Shown here: positions 54,631 through 63,712 of the stretch, piece by piece | Layout of the letters: each line of letters starts with the position of its first letter | Position numbering within the stretch: the stretch's first letter is position 1 | Assembly (NCBI RefSeq): GCF_001020565.1 | Contig: NZ_LDAS01000001.1 | Location: 1,838,985-1,902,984 of the forward strand | Length of the DNA stretch: 64,000 nucleotides | Direction: 5' to 3' | Source: Maribacter thermophilus | GTDB lineage: Bacteria > Bacteroidota > Bacteroidia > Flavobacteriales > Flavobacteriaceae | Translations under genes and position numbers: made by a program | The notes under the pieces: generated by a model | What the model was told of the DNA's origin: nothing | The model's input: the letters and a program-made list of their open reading frames with translations, nothing else | The model's database searches: none

Positions 54631-55326
54631 ATGAACAAGTCCTACATAGTCTTATGCTGTTTTTTTTCTATCATCCTTTTCTCGTCTTTTAAGACTGGTA
54701 GTGAGTGCCAATACGCAGGTGCCAATATCGACTTTGCCAAGAATCAAACCGAAAAAGCCCTTGATATTGCCGATATCAACATTGTACGTTACCACACTTA
54801 TAAAGCCATAAACGCTATCGAAAAAACACAGGAAAAATTGGCTGTTTGTGGCTGTGAATATGCCATACAAGATTTGAAAAAAAGTTTGGCAAACCTAAAA
54901 CTGGCCACTAAGGCCACCGATTTGGACAGCACACGAATTTTACTTTTAAGATCTTTAGAGGACATTATGGGAAGCTTGAATGCCCTTGAAGACCACCACT
55001 TACATGAAAACAAAGAAAAGAACGATTTAATAGCTATAAACACTACGGGCACTAACAATGAAGCTACACTAATAAAAAGAAAACCTACCCCTACTATTTA
55101 CAATAAAATCGACAGCTCTTTGGCCAAATACAAAAACTCGCTCAACAAAGTAGTGGAAACGGTAAATTGTAAGGAAGCAAAAGCCTTTGTAGTGGATATT
55201 ATCGACCAATGCCAAAATGAGCTTCTTAGAGACGACCTGTCCGAAGGGAAAAAATATTATTACCTAAGAACAAAAGAAATTACGACCAAAGCACTTACCA
55301 AAATAGGTACTTGCGAGACCGAATAA
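54631..55326 (+). CDS. Secreted helical protein with two related Cys-containing halves
   Basis: 231 aa. Signal peptide MNKSYIVLCCFFSIILFSSFKTGS. The mature protein is all-helical. Half 1 (~25-120) has CQYAGANIDFAKNQTEKAL ... KLAVCGCEYAIQDLKKSL; half 2 (~155-231) has ETVNCKEAKAFVVDIIDQCQNELL ... TKIGTCETE. A low-complexity Asn/Thr linker with HHLHENKEK joins them. Spaced Cys in both halves suggest disulfides or metal binding. Family not recognised; periplasmic. Convergent with the response regulator. Confidence 0.75.
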   Translation: MNKSYIVLCCFFSIILFSSFKTGSECQYAGANIDFAKNQTEKALDIADINIVRYHTYKAINAIEKTQEKLAVCGCEYAIQDLKKSLANLKLATKATDLDSTRILLLRSLEDIMGSLNALEDHHLHENKEKNDLIAINTTGTNNEATLIKRKPTPTIYNKIDSSLAKYKNSLNKVVETVNCKEAKAFVVDIIDQCQNELLRDDLSEGKKYYYLRTKEITTKALTKIGTCETE

Positions 55327-55344
55327 TTGCCCTTAAAATTAGTA

Positions 55345-56508
55345 TTATTTACTGGCAAAAAGCTTTACGTCATCTTCCGACACTTCTTTACCTCCTAAAA
55401 TTATAAGTCGCTCCACTACGTTTCTCAGTTCTCTGATATTGCCTGTCCAATCGTAGGTTTTTAGCAATTCTACCGCCTTATCAGAAAAAGTTTTAATAGC
55501 TACGCCTTGTTCTGCAGCTATTTTTTTTGAGAAATGTTCTATCAAAAGGGGAATATCATCCCGCCTGTCGTTCAATGAAGGTACTTTTATAAGAATTACG
55601 GCCAATCTATGGTAAAGGTCTTCTCTAAACTTACCGTCTTCAATTTCCTTTTTAAGGTCCTTATTCGTGGCAGCTACCACACGCACATCTACTTTTATAT
55701 CTTTATCGGTACCTACCCTTGATATCTTACTTTCTTGCAAGGCCCGTAGTACCTTGGCTTGTGCCGAAAGACTCATATCCCCTATTTCATCCAAAAAAAT
55801 AGTTCCCTTATTGGCGGCCTCAAATTTTCCGGCCCTATCTTTTACGGCAGAGGTAAAAGCACCCTTTACATGACCAAAGAGTTCACTTTCTATTAATTCT
55901 GACGGAATTGCCGCACAGTTTACCTCTATAAAAGGCCCTTTGCTACGTCCACTTTTTTCATGAATCCAATGTGCGACGAGTTCTTTTCCTGTTCCGTTAG
56001 AACCTGTGATCAATACACGGGCATCTGTTGGCGCTACCTTCTCGATCATGTCCTTGATTATGGTAATCTCCTCACTTTCACCGATCATTTCATAGTTCTT
56101 GCTTACCTTCTTTTTTAGATTTTTATTCTCAACCACCAAACTCTTTCTATCCAAGGCATTTCGTACTGTAGTCAACAATCTATTTAAATCGGGCGGTTTT
56201 GATATATAGTCAAAGGCACCTAAACGCATCGTATTTACGGCGGTATCCAAATCTCCATGACCAGAAATCATAATAAACGGAATTTCGGGCTTTATTTTTC
56301 TGGCCGCCTCCAATACTTCCACACCATCCATTTTTGGCATTTTAATATCGCATAGCACAAGATCATAATCATTGCCCTTTATAGCTTCTAGGCCCTTAAG
56401 TCCGTCCTCGGCCTCTTCTAGGGTATAACCGTTATTTTCTTCTGAAAGGATTTTAACCAAAACCCTTCTAATAGCAGCTTCATCCTCTATTACTAAAATC
56501 TTTGACAT
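55345..56508 (-). CDS. Sigma-54-type response regulator without DNA-binding domain
   Basis: 387 aa. The REC domain is 1-120: EDEAAIRR, phospho-acceptor LVLCDIKMP (Asp ~53), MISGHGD, KPP. The AAA+ domain is ~140-375: Walker A TGSNGTGKE, GHVKGAFTSA where sigma-54 activators have GAFTGA, Walker B GTIFLDEIGDM, and R-finger FREDLYHRL. The protein stops after GNIRELRNVVERLI and ~20 more residues; the C-terminal HTH (Fis-type) is missing. It may act without binding DNA, or on another target. Last gene of the cluster, 9 bases after the barrel gene. No histidine kinase is adjacent in this window. Confidence 0.93.
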   Translation of the reverse strand: MSKILVIEDEAAIRRVLVKILSEENNGYTLEEAEDGLKGLEAIKGNDYDLVLCDIKMPKMDGVEVLEAARKIKPEIPFIMISGHGDLDTAVNTMRLGAFDYISKPPDLNRLLTTVRNALDRKSLVVENKNLKKKVSKNYEMIGESEEITIIKDMIEKVAPTDARVLITGSNGTGKELVAHWIHEKSGRSKGPFIEVNCAAIPSELIESELFGHVKGAFTSAVKDRAGKFEAANKGTIFLDEIGDMSLSAQAKVLRALQESKISRVGTDKDIKVDVRVVAATNKDLKKEIEDGKFREDLYHRLAVILIKVPSLNDRRDDIPLLIEHFSKKIAAEQGVAIKTFSDKAVELLKTYDWTGNIRELRNVVERLIILGGKEVSEDDVKLFASK

Positions 56509-56517
56509 AACTTATCT

Positions 56518-57393
56518 TTAAATTCCTATTCGAAAACCTGTTCTAAAATACAATCCGGCCTCATCGTTCAAGGTAAAAATATCCTTTCTTTCATCGTCCC
56601 TTAAAGCCCCATTCTGAAAAAGAGTGTACCCCCCTACAAAATACAACGACATATCTTTTGTTATTTTATACTGATAACCTAGTGCCAATAATAATGCCGT
56701 TTGTGAAATATCTGTCGACAAATTGTTTCCCGAAAGCAAAATATCGTTTTGGATATTCACATAATAACCATCTACGAACAACTCGGCCTGAAAAAAATGT
56801 CCCTTTGGTGTAAAGTACTTAAGTCCCGATTTTGGAACTCCTAAAACATACGACCAATCTGGATGAAATCTTTTTTCATAATACAAAAAAGGCAATGGTA
56901 CCTGAATGGGCGAGCTGGAGTTATAGGATATTCCCAAGACCAATTTATACGGTTTTTCTACATTTTTTTTATCCTGATATGCCCCGGCCGTATAGTTCAT
57001 ATTGAAATCTTCTTCTTGCAGGTCCTCTACAAAATTTGATGACCACCTAGGGGTGACCACGCCGACCAACCTCCATTCTTCCGTCATTTTATATACATAG
57101 CCCAGATTAATATCCAATACATGAAGTTTTTTTAGGTCATCCGAATTTTCGAACAAGCCTTCGGGCACCTCAAAGTTGTACCTATTATATTCGCTACCTA
57201 CGATAATAAAGTCTTTTTTATTCCTTACCGGAATAGGTAAATTGGCCAATAGTTTAATTCTAGATGTTTCAACATCAGAACTGTTGCGTGGCATCAACAT
57301 ATATTCTGCCCTAAAAACATCGGGTGTTTGGGAAATACCTAAATAACATGCCATAAAAAGCGAATAAAGCAGTAGCTTTCCTTTATTTCTCAT
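56518..57393 (-). CDS. DUF6268-type outer-membrane beta-barrel protein
   Basis: 291 aa. Signal peptide with LLLYSLFMACYLGISQ. The mature sequence alternates amphipathic strands (VGVVTPRWSSNF, YKLVLGISYNSSSPI, WSYVLGVPKSGLKYFTPKGHFFQAELFVDGYYVN, SLYFVGGYTLFQN) and ends in an aromatic-Gly strand (LYFRTGFRIGI), as outer-membrane barrels do. Function unknown. Between an MscS channel and a response regulator (21 and 9 bases). Confidence 0.82.
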   Translation of the reverse strand: MRNKGKLLLYSLFMACYLGISQTPDVFRAEYMLMPRNSSDVETSRIKLLANLPIPVRNKKDFIIVGSEYNRYNFEVPEGLFENSDDLKKLHVLDINLGYVYKMTEEWRLVGVVTPRWSSNFVEDLQEEDFNMNYTAGAYQDKKNVEKPYKLVLGISYNSSSPIQVPLPFLYYEKRFHPDWSYVLGVPKSGLKYFTPKGHFFQAELFVDGYYVNIQNDILLSGNNLSTDISQTALLLALGYQYKITKDMSLYFVGGYTLFQNGALRDDERKDIFTLNDEAGLYFRTGFRIGI

Positions 57394-57414
57394 TCACAAT
57401 CATTGTTTTCATCA

Positions 57415-58311
57415 TCACTGAGAAGATTTATTTTGGTAGATATGTACATCTCTTTGCGGAAAAGGTATGCTAATATTATTTTTTCTAAACTCGGCATCTA
57501 TTTTATAACGCAGTTCACTTTTTATTCTTGGGTCGGAAAAACTGTCCTCTATATAGAAGTTTAAAGAAAATAGTAAAGCGGAATCTCCAAAATCATCAAA
57601 GGTAACAAAAGGCTTGGGGCTGTTTAAAACACCTCTGTGCCCCTTTATCGTTTTCTCTAAAATCTCTGTCACCAACTGCACATCGCTGCCATAGGCCACC
57701 CCTATTTTTATATTCTCGCGAGTAGTTTTATGGTTTTGGGTATAGTTATATATTATATCGCTTATAAAATGATGGTTCGGAATAATAATAACTTTATCAT
57801 CTCTGGTTATTGCCCTTGTGGTTCTAAGTTTAATTTCAAAAACTTTACCCACCTTGCCGTTTATCTCTATAATATCGCCAACTCGTAAAGATTTATCTAT
57901 AATTATAAAAATACCCCCTATGATATCTTGAAACAATTCTTGCAAGGCCAGACCAAGACCTACGAACAAAGCAGCGGAAGCGGTTATAAGAATGGTAATA
58001 TCTATACCTGCCGCACTCATGGTAATAAGTACCACAACTATATAGACCACATACTTGATAAACTTGAAGACACTAATAAACTTCAACTTATCATCGTTCT
58101 CCATTTTTCTCGTGAAGAACTTGCGGATCAACCCCATTAAAAAATTGCTTACCACAAAGGCCACTACCAATAGCAAAAGCAAACCAACAGTAATGTTGAT
58201 GGATTTATCACCATTGGTAAACTTAAATCCAAGCTCTAAAAACTCCTTAATGGAGCCCCAGATATTGTCTTCTATAATTTCCTTGATTTTACCAGCTTCT
58301 TCTTGAGCCAT
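57415..58311 (-). CDS. MscS-family mechanosensitive channel
   Basis: 298 aa. Three or four membrane helices over 20-140; the pore-lining TM3 region is ITASAALFVGLGLALQELFQDIIGGIFIIIDK near 110-141. The MscS beta domain follows (GDIIEINGKVGKVFEIKLRTTRAITRDDKVIIIPNHHF), then a C-terminal vestibule. Releases solutes on osmotic downshock. 2 bases after the ABC permease gene and 21 before the barrel gene, so part of one unit. Confidence 0.93.
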   Translation of the reverse strand: MAQEEAGKIKEIIEDNIWGSIKEFLELGFKFTNGDKSINITVGLLLLLVVAFVVSNFLMGLIRKFFTRKMENDDKLKFISVFKFIKYVVYIVVVLITMSAAGIDITILITASAALFVGLGLALQELFQDIIGGIFIIIDKSLRVGDIIEINGKVGKVFEIKLRTTRAITRDDKVIIIPNHHFISDIIYNYTQNHKTTRENIKIGVAYGSDVQLVTEILEKTIKGHRGVLNSPKPFVTFDDFGDSALLFSLNFYIEDSFSDPRIKSELRYKIDAEFRKNNISIPFPQRDVHIYQNKSSQ

Positions 58312-58313
58312 AT

Positions 58314-59651
58314 TTAGTACTTAAGCCATTTAAGCAATTCTTTATAACTAGGTTTTTTGCCATACATAAGTATACCCACCCTATAAATTTTTGCAGCCAA
58401 CCAAACTATACCAATAAAGGTAGCTATTAAAATCAAAATTGAAGATACCAATTGCCAGATAGGAACACCACCTTCACCGATCCCTCCGGGAAGCCTCATT
58501 AACATAACAATAGGCGATGTCAACGGAAAAAGGGAAAACCCTACCGCAATGGGGCCGTGCGGGTTACTAAATACCGAGAAAAAGCCCACATAAATAGCCA
58601 ACATCAAAGGTAATATTATCGGAAAAATAAATTGTTGCGTATCTGTTTCGTTGTCCACGGCCGCTCCAATAGCCGCATAAATTGAACTGTAGATCAAGTA
58701 ACCTAGAACAAAATAAACCATAAAAAAGAACAGCAACATGGCCCATGGAATATCAAAGATCTCTTGAGCATACAATTGCATGGTGGTATCGGCAGATGAC
58801 AAAATAGGATTGGCCCCGTTTCCTATACCAGCGCTCACGCTACTATCCGTAAGAGTGGATGGCTCTATATCAAAAATGGCCATTGCCACAAACAACAATA
58901 TACCTCCACTAACGATCCATATGGCAAACTGGGTTATACCGGCCAAAGAAGTGCCTATAATTTTACCCAACATTAACTGAAAGGGTTTTACAGAAGAAAT
59001 GATCACCTCTATAATTCTACTTGTTTTTTCCTCAATGACACTTCGCATTACAAAGCCTCCGTAAATAATGATGAACATCATGATCAAATATCCGAAGCCC
59101 CCACCAATTATCGCTTTGATCTCGTTAAGTCCCTTTAGATTATGCTCGCCATCAAAAGTTGAAATGTTCAACTCATATTTACTATCCATTTCGGCATAAT
59201 CACGTGCAGATATCCCAAACTCCCGTAAGCGTTCTTGTCTTAGGCGCTCTTTAAATATTCTTTCAAGCTTTTCCAGCACGGTAGTACTCGGCGACTCTTT
59301 ACTATAGAAGAACGATCGTTGTGCCACTTTTTGCAAGTTGTCCTCATTGGGTATATAGACCAAGCCGTAATACCCCATGTTCATTGTAGAATCTTTGGCC
59401 TCCTCTAACGAGATATCTTTATACTTTACAAAAGATGTTGTTTCTGAAGTTAAAAATTCATTGGAGAAATAATCACTTTCGTTCAATACCGCTATGATTC
59501 TCTTCTCATTATCGTTTAATTCGGTCAAATAAGCAATAAGAACGATCATACCCACCATAAGAATAGGGCTTAGAAAGGTCATTATCACAAAAGACTTGTT
59601 CCTAACTTTCGCCAAATATTCACGTTTAATGATCAATGGTAGCTTACTCAT
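58314..59651 (-). CDS. ABC transporter permease, NatB-like
   Basis: 445 aa from ATG 59651; the earlier frame start is TTG. Six or so membrane helices; a large periplasmic loop follows the first (residues ~45-175). Motifs MSKLPLIIKREYLAKVRNKSFV and GGFVMRSVIEEKTSRIIEVIISSVKPFQLMLGKI are typical of ABC-2/NatB permeases (Na+ efflux or CcmB-like exporters). Its ATG overlaps the ATPase stop by 8 bases (ATGAGTAA), so the two are coupled. Substrate unknown. Confidence 0.93.
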   Translation of the reverse strand: MSKLPLIIKREYLAKVRNKSFVIMTFLSPILMVGMIVLIAYLTELNDNEKRIIAVLNESDYFSNEFLTSETTSFVKYKDISLEEAKDSTMNMGYYGLVYIPNEDNLQKVAQRSFFYSKESPSTTVLEKLERIFKERLRQERLREFGISARDYAEMDSKYELNISTFDGEHNLKGLNEIKAIIGGGFGYLIMMFIIIYGGFVMRSVIEEKTSRIIEVIISSVKPFQLMLGKIIGTSLAGITQFAIWIVSGGILLFVAMAIFDIEPSTLTDSSVSAGIGNGANPILSSADTTMQLYAQEIFDIPWAMLLFFFMVYFVLGYLIYSSIYAAIGAAVDNETDTQQFIFPIILPLMLAIYVGFFSVFSNPHGPIAVGFSLFPLTSPIVMLMRLPGGIGEGGVPIWQLVSSILILIATFIGIVWLAAKIYRVGILMYGKKPSYKELLKWLKY

Positions 59652-60582
59652 GTGCAATACCTTTGTTTTCTACGGTTCTTATAAAAATTTCATTTGTGGA
59701 AGGAATAGTCTCTATAAAGCTATTGATGTTTCCTTTGGCACCTAACAAATTAAGTAGAGCCCCAGAGTCACCTGAAGGTAACTGCACCGAAAAATTCAAT
59801 TGATCCTCTTCTGTATCCACATTGGAGGAAAGCACATTAAATTTATCTTTTAGTTCCAACAATAAATTGTCTGTTTCCGTTGTTTTTATGCCCACTTCAA
59901 ATATATTGTTCTTGTATGCTTTCTTAATATCGGACAACCTACCGTCCAATATTTTCTCAGACCTATGAATCAAGGCTATATACTCACATAATTCTTCTAC
60001 CGATTCCATTCTATGGGTAGAAAATATGATAGAAGTTCCACCATCTTTTAACCTTAAGATCTCGTCCTTTATGATATTGGCGTTAATTGGGTCAAAACCA
60101 CTAAACGGTTCATCGAAAATAAGCAGTTTCGGTTCGTGTAAAACGGTGACGATAAACTGTATTTTTTGTGCCATTCCCTTTGAAAGTTCCTGGATTTTTT
60201 TGTTCCACCAATCCCCAATCTCCAATCGATCGAACCAATATTTTAATTTTTGCTTAGCGTCATTTTTGGACAATCCCTTCAATTGAGCCAAATACAGGGC
60301 TTGCTCACCAACCTTCATACTTTTATAAAGTCCACGTTCCTCTGGCAGATATCCAATTTTAGCTATATGTTCGGGTTTTAAAGGTTCTCCTTCAAACAAA
60401 ACTTCTCCTTGGTCCGGATATGTAATTTGATTTATAATCCGTATCAACGTTGTCTTACCTGCGCCATTGGGGCCCAATAAACCGTATATGCTGTTCTTTG
60501 GAATTTCTATAGAAACATTTTGAAGAGCAGTATGATCACCATACTTTTTGGTGACCTTGTTCGCGACCAAAATATTATTCAT
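59644..60582 (-). CDS. ABC transporter ATP-binding protein, NatA-like
   Basis: 312 aa. Walker A GLLGPNGAGKTTL near 34-46, signature ELSKGMAQKIQF near 134, Walker B LLIFDEPFSGFDP near 154, H-loop STHRMESVEEL. C-terminal ~80 residues form the DUF4162-type domain often seen in NatA. First gene of the leftward ABC-MscS-barrel-regulator cluster; a terminator at 60679-60707 separates it from dnaJ. Confidence 0.95.
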   Translation of the reverse strand: MNNILVANKVTKKYGDHTALQNVSIEIPKNSIYGLLGPNGAGKTTLIRIINQITYPDQGEVLFEGEPLKPEHIAKIGYLPEERGLYKSMKVGEQALYLAQLKGLSKNDAKQKLKYWFDRLEIGDWWNKKIQELSKGMAQKIQFIVTVLHEPKLLIFDEPFSGFDPINANIIKDEILRLKDGGTSIIFSTHRMESVEELCEYIALIHRSEKILDGRLSDIKKAYKNNIFEVGIKTTETDNLLLELKDKFNVLSSNVDTEEDQLNFSVQLPSGDSGALLNLLGAKGNINSFIETIPSTNEIFIRTVENKGIAHE

Positions 60583-60678
60583 GTAAGCAATTTGTTCAAA
60601 GATATTGAATTGTTTTCAAAGGATTTTCGAAGCCCTAATTTTTTGGCAAAACTTATTTGAATAGGTTTAAAAACAAAA

Positions 60679-60707
60679 CCCACCCTTAACAAAGAATCAA
60701 GGATGGG
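60679..60707 (-). terminator. Terminator after grpE-dnaJ
   Basis: CCCACCCTT 60679-60687 / AAGGATGGG 60699-60707 (9 bp, one mismatch), 11-base loop. On the leftward strand it is followed by TTTTGTTTTT. It lies ~95 bases beyond the dnaJ stop. Confidence 0.7.
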
Positions 60708-60800
60708 AAAAAAAATTGCTATGAAAAAGAAAATTAATATCGGTCTCCCAATATTATCTCAAATATACGTTTTTTATTTAAAAATATAAGTTACTGAAAA

Positions 60801-61916
60801 TCAAGAGAACATATCCTTTACTTTTTCAAAAAACGATTTATCGGATTTCTCCGGTTTGGGTTCAAAGTTTTCGTTCCCCTGCATACGCTCAAAGAAATCT
60901 CGCTGTTCTTTATTAAGTTCTTTGGGCGTCCATACGTTCACGTGCACCAACAAATCGCCGCTACCATATCCATTTAAGCTAGAGACACCTTTACCGCGCA
61001 ACCTTAATATCTTACCTGACTGTATTCCAGGTTCTAACTTAATCCTCACTTTACCTCCTACAGCATCAATCTCTTTAGAAGTACCCAAAATAGCTTCTGA
61101 AATACTAATGTACAGATCGTAGTGCAGGTTATCACCTTCTCTTTTAAGCGTAGGGTGCTCTTGGGTCTCTATAGCGACCAATAAATCTCCGGGCACTCCA
61201 TTACCAGGGGCATCGTTACCTTTACCTGGCACTTTTAGCTGCATACCTTCCTCTACTCCGGCCGGAATATTTATGGAAACCGTTTCTTCCACAATCTTTA
61301 AGCCCTGAGCATCGGAACCACTTGGCCTACCATCGAGGATTTGTCCACTTCCACCACACGTACTACATGTAGCAGAGGTTTGCATTCTTCCCAATATTGT
61401 ATTTTGAATCTTGGTTACCTGCCCTCGTCCGTTGCAAGTTGCACACGTTTTATAGGTAACGCCCTCTGCCTGTATTTTTCTTTTTACCTTGACCTTTTTC
61501 TCAACACCATTGGCAATTTCATCTAAGGTAAGCTTCACCCTAATTCGCAAATTACTTCCTTTTACCCTACGTTGTCCACCGCCAAAACCGCCGAAACCAC
61601 CAAAGCCTCCACCGCCAAAGGCACTTCCGAATATGTCGCCGAACTGGCTGAAAATGTCATCCATGTTCATACCTCCACCACCAAAGCCTCCACCTTCAAA
61701 AGCAGCATGGCCAAACTGGTCGTATTTGGCTTTTTTATCAGGGTCGCTTAAAACCTCATAAGCCTCTGCAGATTTTTTGAACATCTCTTCAGCTTTGGCA
61801 TCTCCCGGGTTTTTATCCGGGTGGTATTGCAAGGCCTTTTTTCTATAGGCCTTTTTTATTTCTGCCGCAGATGCATTTTTGCTTACACCCAGAATTTCAT
61901 AAAAATCTTCCTTCAT
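60801..61916 (-). CDS. dnaJ: Chaperone DnaJ (Hsp40), zinc-centre-reduced form
   Basis: 371 aa. It stimulates DnaK ATPase and delivers substrates. The J domain is 1-70 with YHPDKNPG (HPD ~33-35). The Gly/Phe region is ~72-115. The Cys region has only two CxxCxGxG motifs (CATCNGRG and CSTCGGSG, ~158-196), where E. coli DnaJ has four; by position these are motifs 2 and 3, i.e. zinc centre 2. C-terminal substrate domains follow ([18 protein letters not shown]). Operon with grpE, 9 bases apart. Confidence 0.95.
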   Translation of the reverse strand: MKEDFYEILGVSKNASAAEIKKAYRKKALQYHPDKNPGDAKAEEMFKKSAEAYEVLSDPDKKAKYDQFGHAAFEGGGFGGGGMNMDDIFSQFGDIFGSAFGGGGFGGFGGFGGGQRRVKGSNLRIRVKLTLDEIANGVEKKVKVKRKIQAEGVTYKTCATCNGRGQVTKIQNTILGRMQTSATCSTCGGSGQILDGRPSGSDAQGLKIVEETVSINIPAGVEEGMQLKVPGKGNDAPGNGVPGDLLVAIETQEHPTLKREGDNLHYDLYISISEAILGTSKEIDAVGGKVRIKLEPGIQSGKILRLRGKGVSSLNGYGSGDLLVHVNVWTPKELNKEQRDFFERMQGNENFEPKPEKSDKSFFEKVKDMFS

Positions 61917-61925
61917 ATTGCTTTT

Positions 61926-62510
61926 TTAGTTTCCTACTACAACTTTTGGGTGTCTTATGATTCTATCTCCCAACTTGAAGCCTTTTTCGATAACATCCAC
62001 TACCTTACCTTTCATTTTTTCTTCAGGAGCCGGAATTTGGGTAATGGCCTCGTGAATATCCGCATCAAAGACATCTCCTGCCTTAACTTCAACATCTTCT
62101 AACCCCTTGGACTTAAGTGTTTCTCTAAATTTACCCCTAATCAGTTCAACACCCTTGAACATTTCCTTGTCCTTAGACTTGGAAAGTTCTTTTAAGGCTC
62201 TATCAAAATCGTCCAAAACAGGCAGAAGAGACACAATTACCTCTTGCCCTGCCGTCTTAAACAATTCCATTCGCTCTTTTGATGTTCGTTTTTTATAGTT
62301 TTCGAATTCTGCAAAAAGCCTTAAAAACTTATCTTTTTCCTTTCCGACTTCTTCTCGTAAACGCTCTTCTTCTGTCATTTCATTTTCTTCTTGAGCGTCT
62401 TCTTCTTCATTTATTTCCTTATCTTTTTGCTCTAATTCTTCTTGTCCTAGTTCTTGTTCTTGCTCTAATTCTTCCTCTTCTATTTTTTCGATTTTATCTT
62501 TATCGCTCAT
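61926..62510 (-). CDS. grpE: Nucleotide exchange factor GrpE
   Basis: 194 aa. It releases ADP from DnaK. An acidic Glu/Gln-rich N-terminal coiled coil (1-70), long helices (EKDKFLRLFAEFENYKKRTSKERMEL), then the DnaK-binding beta domain with GVELIRGKFRETLKSKGLEDVE, FDADIHEAITQIPAPEEKMKGKVVDVIEKGFKLGDRIIRHPKVVV. First gene of grpE-dnaJ, from a promoter with TGACA repeats (62546-62584). Confidence 0.96.
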   Translation of the reverse strand: MSDKDKIEKIEEEELEQEQELGQEELEQKDKEINEEEDAQEENEMTEEERLREEVGKEKDKFLRLFAEFENYKKRTSKERMELFKTAGQEVIVSLLPVLDDFDRALKELSKSKDKEMFKGVELIRGKFRETLKSKGLEDVEVKAGDVFDADIHEAITQIPAPEEKMKGKVVDVIEKGFKLGDRIIRHPKVVVGN

Positions 62511-62545
62511 TTCTTTTACTTTAATGATCTCCGAATCTGAGTCGG

Positions 62546-62584
62546 CAAAAGTACTGCCAAATCTCTAAAAATGTCAAAATGTCA
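62546..62584 (-). promoter_or_regulatory. grpE promoter with TGACA direct repeat
   Basis: Read leftward: TTTG (62578-62575), 21-base spacer, TACTTTTG (62553-62546). The direct repeat TGACA-TTT-TGACA (plus-strand 62572-62584) overlaps the -33 element. Same repeat design as before hsp20. Confidence 0.55.
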
Positions 62585-62600
62585 CCAAAGTTTATAAAAA

Positions 62601-62619
62601 AATCCGCCAAAAGCGGATT
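62601..62619 (-). terminator. Terminator of the TIGR01777 gene
   Basis: AATCCGC 62601-62607 / GCGGATT 62613-62619, loop CAAAA; A-run at 62596-62602 is the leftward T-tract. 30 bases after the stop at 62650. Confidence 0.8.
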
Positions 62620-62649
62620 CTTCGATAAGAAACTATTCTTACAGCAAAA

Positions 62650-63606
62650 TCAAGAAACATAATCTTTGGTCGTATTATGCGACCTCTCATTGCTACGATT
62701 GCCGTATATATTTTCTAAGGCTGAACACACGTTCTGATAGCGAAACAAAAAACCTTCTTCCTCTATAGCCTTACTACTGACCCTTTGACTGGTATATAAC
62801 AACTCGGACATCTCCCCTAAAATAGCTTTCATAGCAAATCTCGGAATATTTGGCAGAATCAATGGGCGCCCCATCACCTTGGCAATCTCTTTCACCAATC
62901 TACTATTGGTTACAGGGTTTGGCGACACCCCGTTGAAAACACCACCTATTTCATTGTCTACAACAAATAAAAAAATTCTTGCCAAATCGGACAAGTGTAT
63001 CCATGACTGCCATTGAAGCCCAGAACCAAAAGCGGCCCCTACATAATTCTTAACGGGTCTCGCCATTTCTGGCAGAGCCCCACCTTTATCCGAAAGTACC
63101 AATCCGATTCTTACTTTGGAGACCGTGAGCCCAATGTTTTTAAACTCATCCGCCTTTTCTTCCCATTTCTTAACCACCATGCCCAAAAAGCCATCGTCTA
63201 CACTGCTCTCCTCTTCTGTATAGTAATTGGAAAGTGAATTTGGATAAATACCTGTTGCCGATGCCGTAGCAATAATTTTAATGTTGTGTCTTTGAAGTTG
63301 ATATATCCCCAACAACAAAGTATCCAAAGAATCGACCCTGCTGGCAAGAATCTGTTTCTTGTACTGTTGGGTCCAACGTTTTGAGATACTGGAACCCGCC
63401 AAATTTATAATTGCCGAAACCCCCTCAAAGGACCTTAGGTCAATTTCTTTTTTTTCGGGATTCCAATAAAATCCCTTATAATTTGGTTCTGAAACCAATT
63501 TATTTTTGCTTGTGGTCAAAAAATTGACGTCGTATCCTTTTTCATGACATTGGGATACCAATTCTTGCCCAACCATTCCTGTCGCCCCAGTTATCAATAT
63601 CTTCAT
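62650..63606 (-). CDS. TIGR01777 family NAD-dependent epimerase-like protein
   Basis: 318 aa. SDR extended Rossmann fold: MKILITGATGMVGQELV binds NAD(P) near residues 6-13. Family-specific motifs are GFYWNPEKKEIDLRSFEGVSAIINLAGSSISKRWTQQYKK, ATGIYPNSLSNYYTEEES and KVRIGLVLSDKGGALPEM. DUF1731-like C-terminus (LILPNIPRFAMKAILGEMSELLYTSQRVSSKA). Cytoplasmic; substrate unknown. Monocistronic with own terminator. Confidence 0.94.
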   Translation of the reverse strand: MKILITGATGMVGQELVSQCHEKGYDVNFLTTSKNKLVSEPNYKGFYWNPEKKEIDLRSFEGVSAIINLAGSSISKRWTQQYKKQILASRVDSLDTLLLGIYQLQRHNIKIIATASATGIYPNSLSNYYTEEESSVDDGFLGMVVKKWEEKADEFKNIGLTVSKVRIGLVLSDKGGALPEMARPVKNYVGAAFGSGLQWQSWIHLSDLARIFLFVVDNEIGGVFNGVSPNPVTNSRLVKEIAKVMGRPLILPNIPRFAMKAILGEMSELLYTSQRVSSKAIEEEGFLFRYQNVCSALENIYGNRSNERSHNTTKDYVS

Positions 63607-63712
63607 ACAACAAAGATATCGGTTTATGGGAAGGCACAGAGCATGTTTAATGCCGATTTAACAGTGCTAATTGATTTTTAAGAAAATTTAACCTTAAACA
63701 ACTACACGGCAA

